This document shows, piece by piece, positions 7,130 to 7,400 of a DNA stretch of 7,400 nucleotides. The notes beneath the pieces were generated by a model. It was not told where the DNA came from and made no database searches. It worked only from the letters and a program-made list of their open reading frames with translations. Source of the stretch: CAZADH01 sp964483805 (lineage in GTDB: Bacteria; Muiribacteriota; Ozemobacteria; Ozemobacterales; Ozemobacteraceae). Made by a program: the position numbers and the translations under genes. The stretch is from NCBI GenBank assembly GCA_964483805.1, contig CAZADH010000296.1:1-7400 (forward strand), in the 5' to 3' direction. Within the stretch, counting starts at the first letter, position 1. Every line of letters starts with the position of its first letter.

Positions 7130-7400
7130 CATGTTGGCCCGGTGCCGCGCCATGGGCAGATTTTGGGGAGATCTGAGCGGAGCAGGCGCCCACGCGTAAG
7201 TGCTGGACGCCAGAAAAGGTCGACTACAGACAGAGGGGGTTCTGCCCGGGGCAGGGCATGCACCTGTTGTGTGCCGGGTTCGGCCCTCCGTGCGGTCGGC
7301 GCCGGGCGAGGGGAACCCGCCTGCGGTGCGGTTATCCGTGAACGTGGGGGGGGGGCGGGGTGACGGCGCACCGCCAGAGAAGCGTTACTGGATGGCGGAG
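7130..7400. other. Gene-free GC-rich stretch with inverted repeats
   Basis: No open frame here has a convincing start, ribosome binding site or protein-like composition. The stretch contains several stems. CTGCC/GGCAG pairs at 7242-7254 with a 3-base loop. A longer stem at 7275-7319 pairs CGGGTTC with GAACCCG and then CCCTC with GAGGG across a 2-base bulge. GCACC (7260-7264) can pair with GGTGC (7325-7329) and so enclose the longer stem. CCGCC (7371-7375) can pair with GGCGG (7394-7398). It could be a leader of a gene beyond the window, a small RNA, or simply GC-rich spacer, in which pairing arises easily. No match to tmRNA, RNase P RNA, SRP RNA or a tRNA was seen, and no promoter stood out. 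Confidence 0.4.
7346..7360 (+). repeat. G homopolymer run (ten G, C, four G)
   Basis: Ten consecutive G at 7346-7355 are followed by one C and four more G. It is the longest single-base run I see in the window and lies in the gene-free tail. Such runs are prone to slippage during replication and are also a common place for sequencing or assembly length errors. Confidence 0.9.

Noticed and set aside
7241..7340. Possible FMN or cobalamin riboswitch, prompted by GGGGCAGGG and GGTGCGGTTATCCG
   Set aside because: The bases after GGGGCAGGG do not follow the conserved FMN core, and the second segment lacks the conserved cobalamin box. Only short chance matches remain.
1..7400. CRISPR array, insertion sequence, tRNA or rRNA genes
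   Set aside because: No regularly spaced direct repeats, transposase-like protein, terminal inverted repeats with a target duplication, cloverleaf or rRNA motif was seen on either strand.

Overview
The window reads as a chromosomal segment from a GC-rich diderm (outer-membrane) bacterium. The evidence for a diderm is a gene whose product has a signal peptide and a long C-terminal stretch of amphipathic beta strands ending in a terminal phenylalanine, the usual outer-membrane beta-barrel signal. The other three gene products are also secreted or look secreted, so the window is an envelope and surface locus. I cannot name the taxon. The domain mix and the lack of a recognisable housekeeping gene would suit a poorly sampled lineage, but that is an impression, not a result.

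Layout, all genes on the + strand. Positions 2-667 hold the 3' part of a right-handed beta-helix protein. After 31 bp, 699-2651 encodes an exported M23 (LytM-type) metallopeptidase with an intact zinc site and C-terminal beta-sandwich domains. The gap 2652-2843 holds a GC-rich hairpin, a good sigma-70-type promoter (TTGACC, 17 bp, TATATT) and a perfect 14-bp palindrome in the leader. Positions 2844-4967 encode an exported protein with an N-terminal FecR domain followed by about 500 residues of helix and coiled coil. After 25 bp, 4993-7029 encodes an outer-membrane protein with a helical periplasmic head, a Pro/Ala-rich linker and a C-terminal beta barrel. A perfect 15-bp stem terminator (7076-7129) closes the unit. 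The last 270 bp hold no gene I can support, only GC-rich inverted repeats and a run of ten G.

The FecR/coiled-coil gene and the barrel gene form a clean two-gene transcription unit: promoter, operator-like palindrome, two well-placed ribosome binding sites and a strong terminator. No sigma factor, TonB-dependent receptor or anti-sigma membrane helix is present, so this is not a classical FecIRA system. My inference is a periplasmic coiled-coil protein paired with an outer-membrane barrel that reaches inward through its helical head, perhaps for envelope tethering, export or surface attachment. This pair is the best candidate for something undescribed. The M23 peptidase may belong to the same envelope function or may simply be a neighbour.
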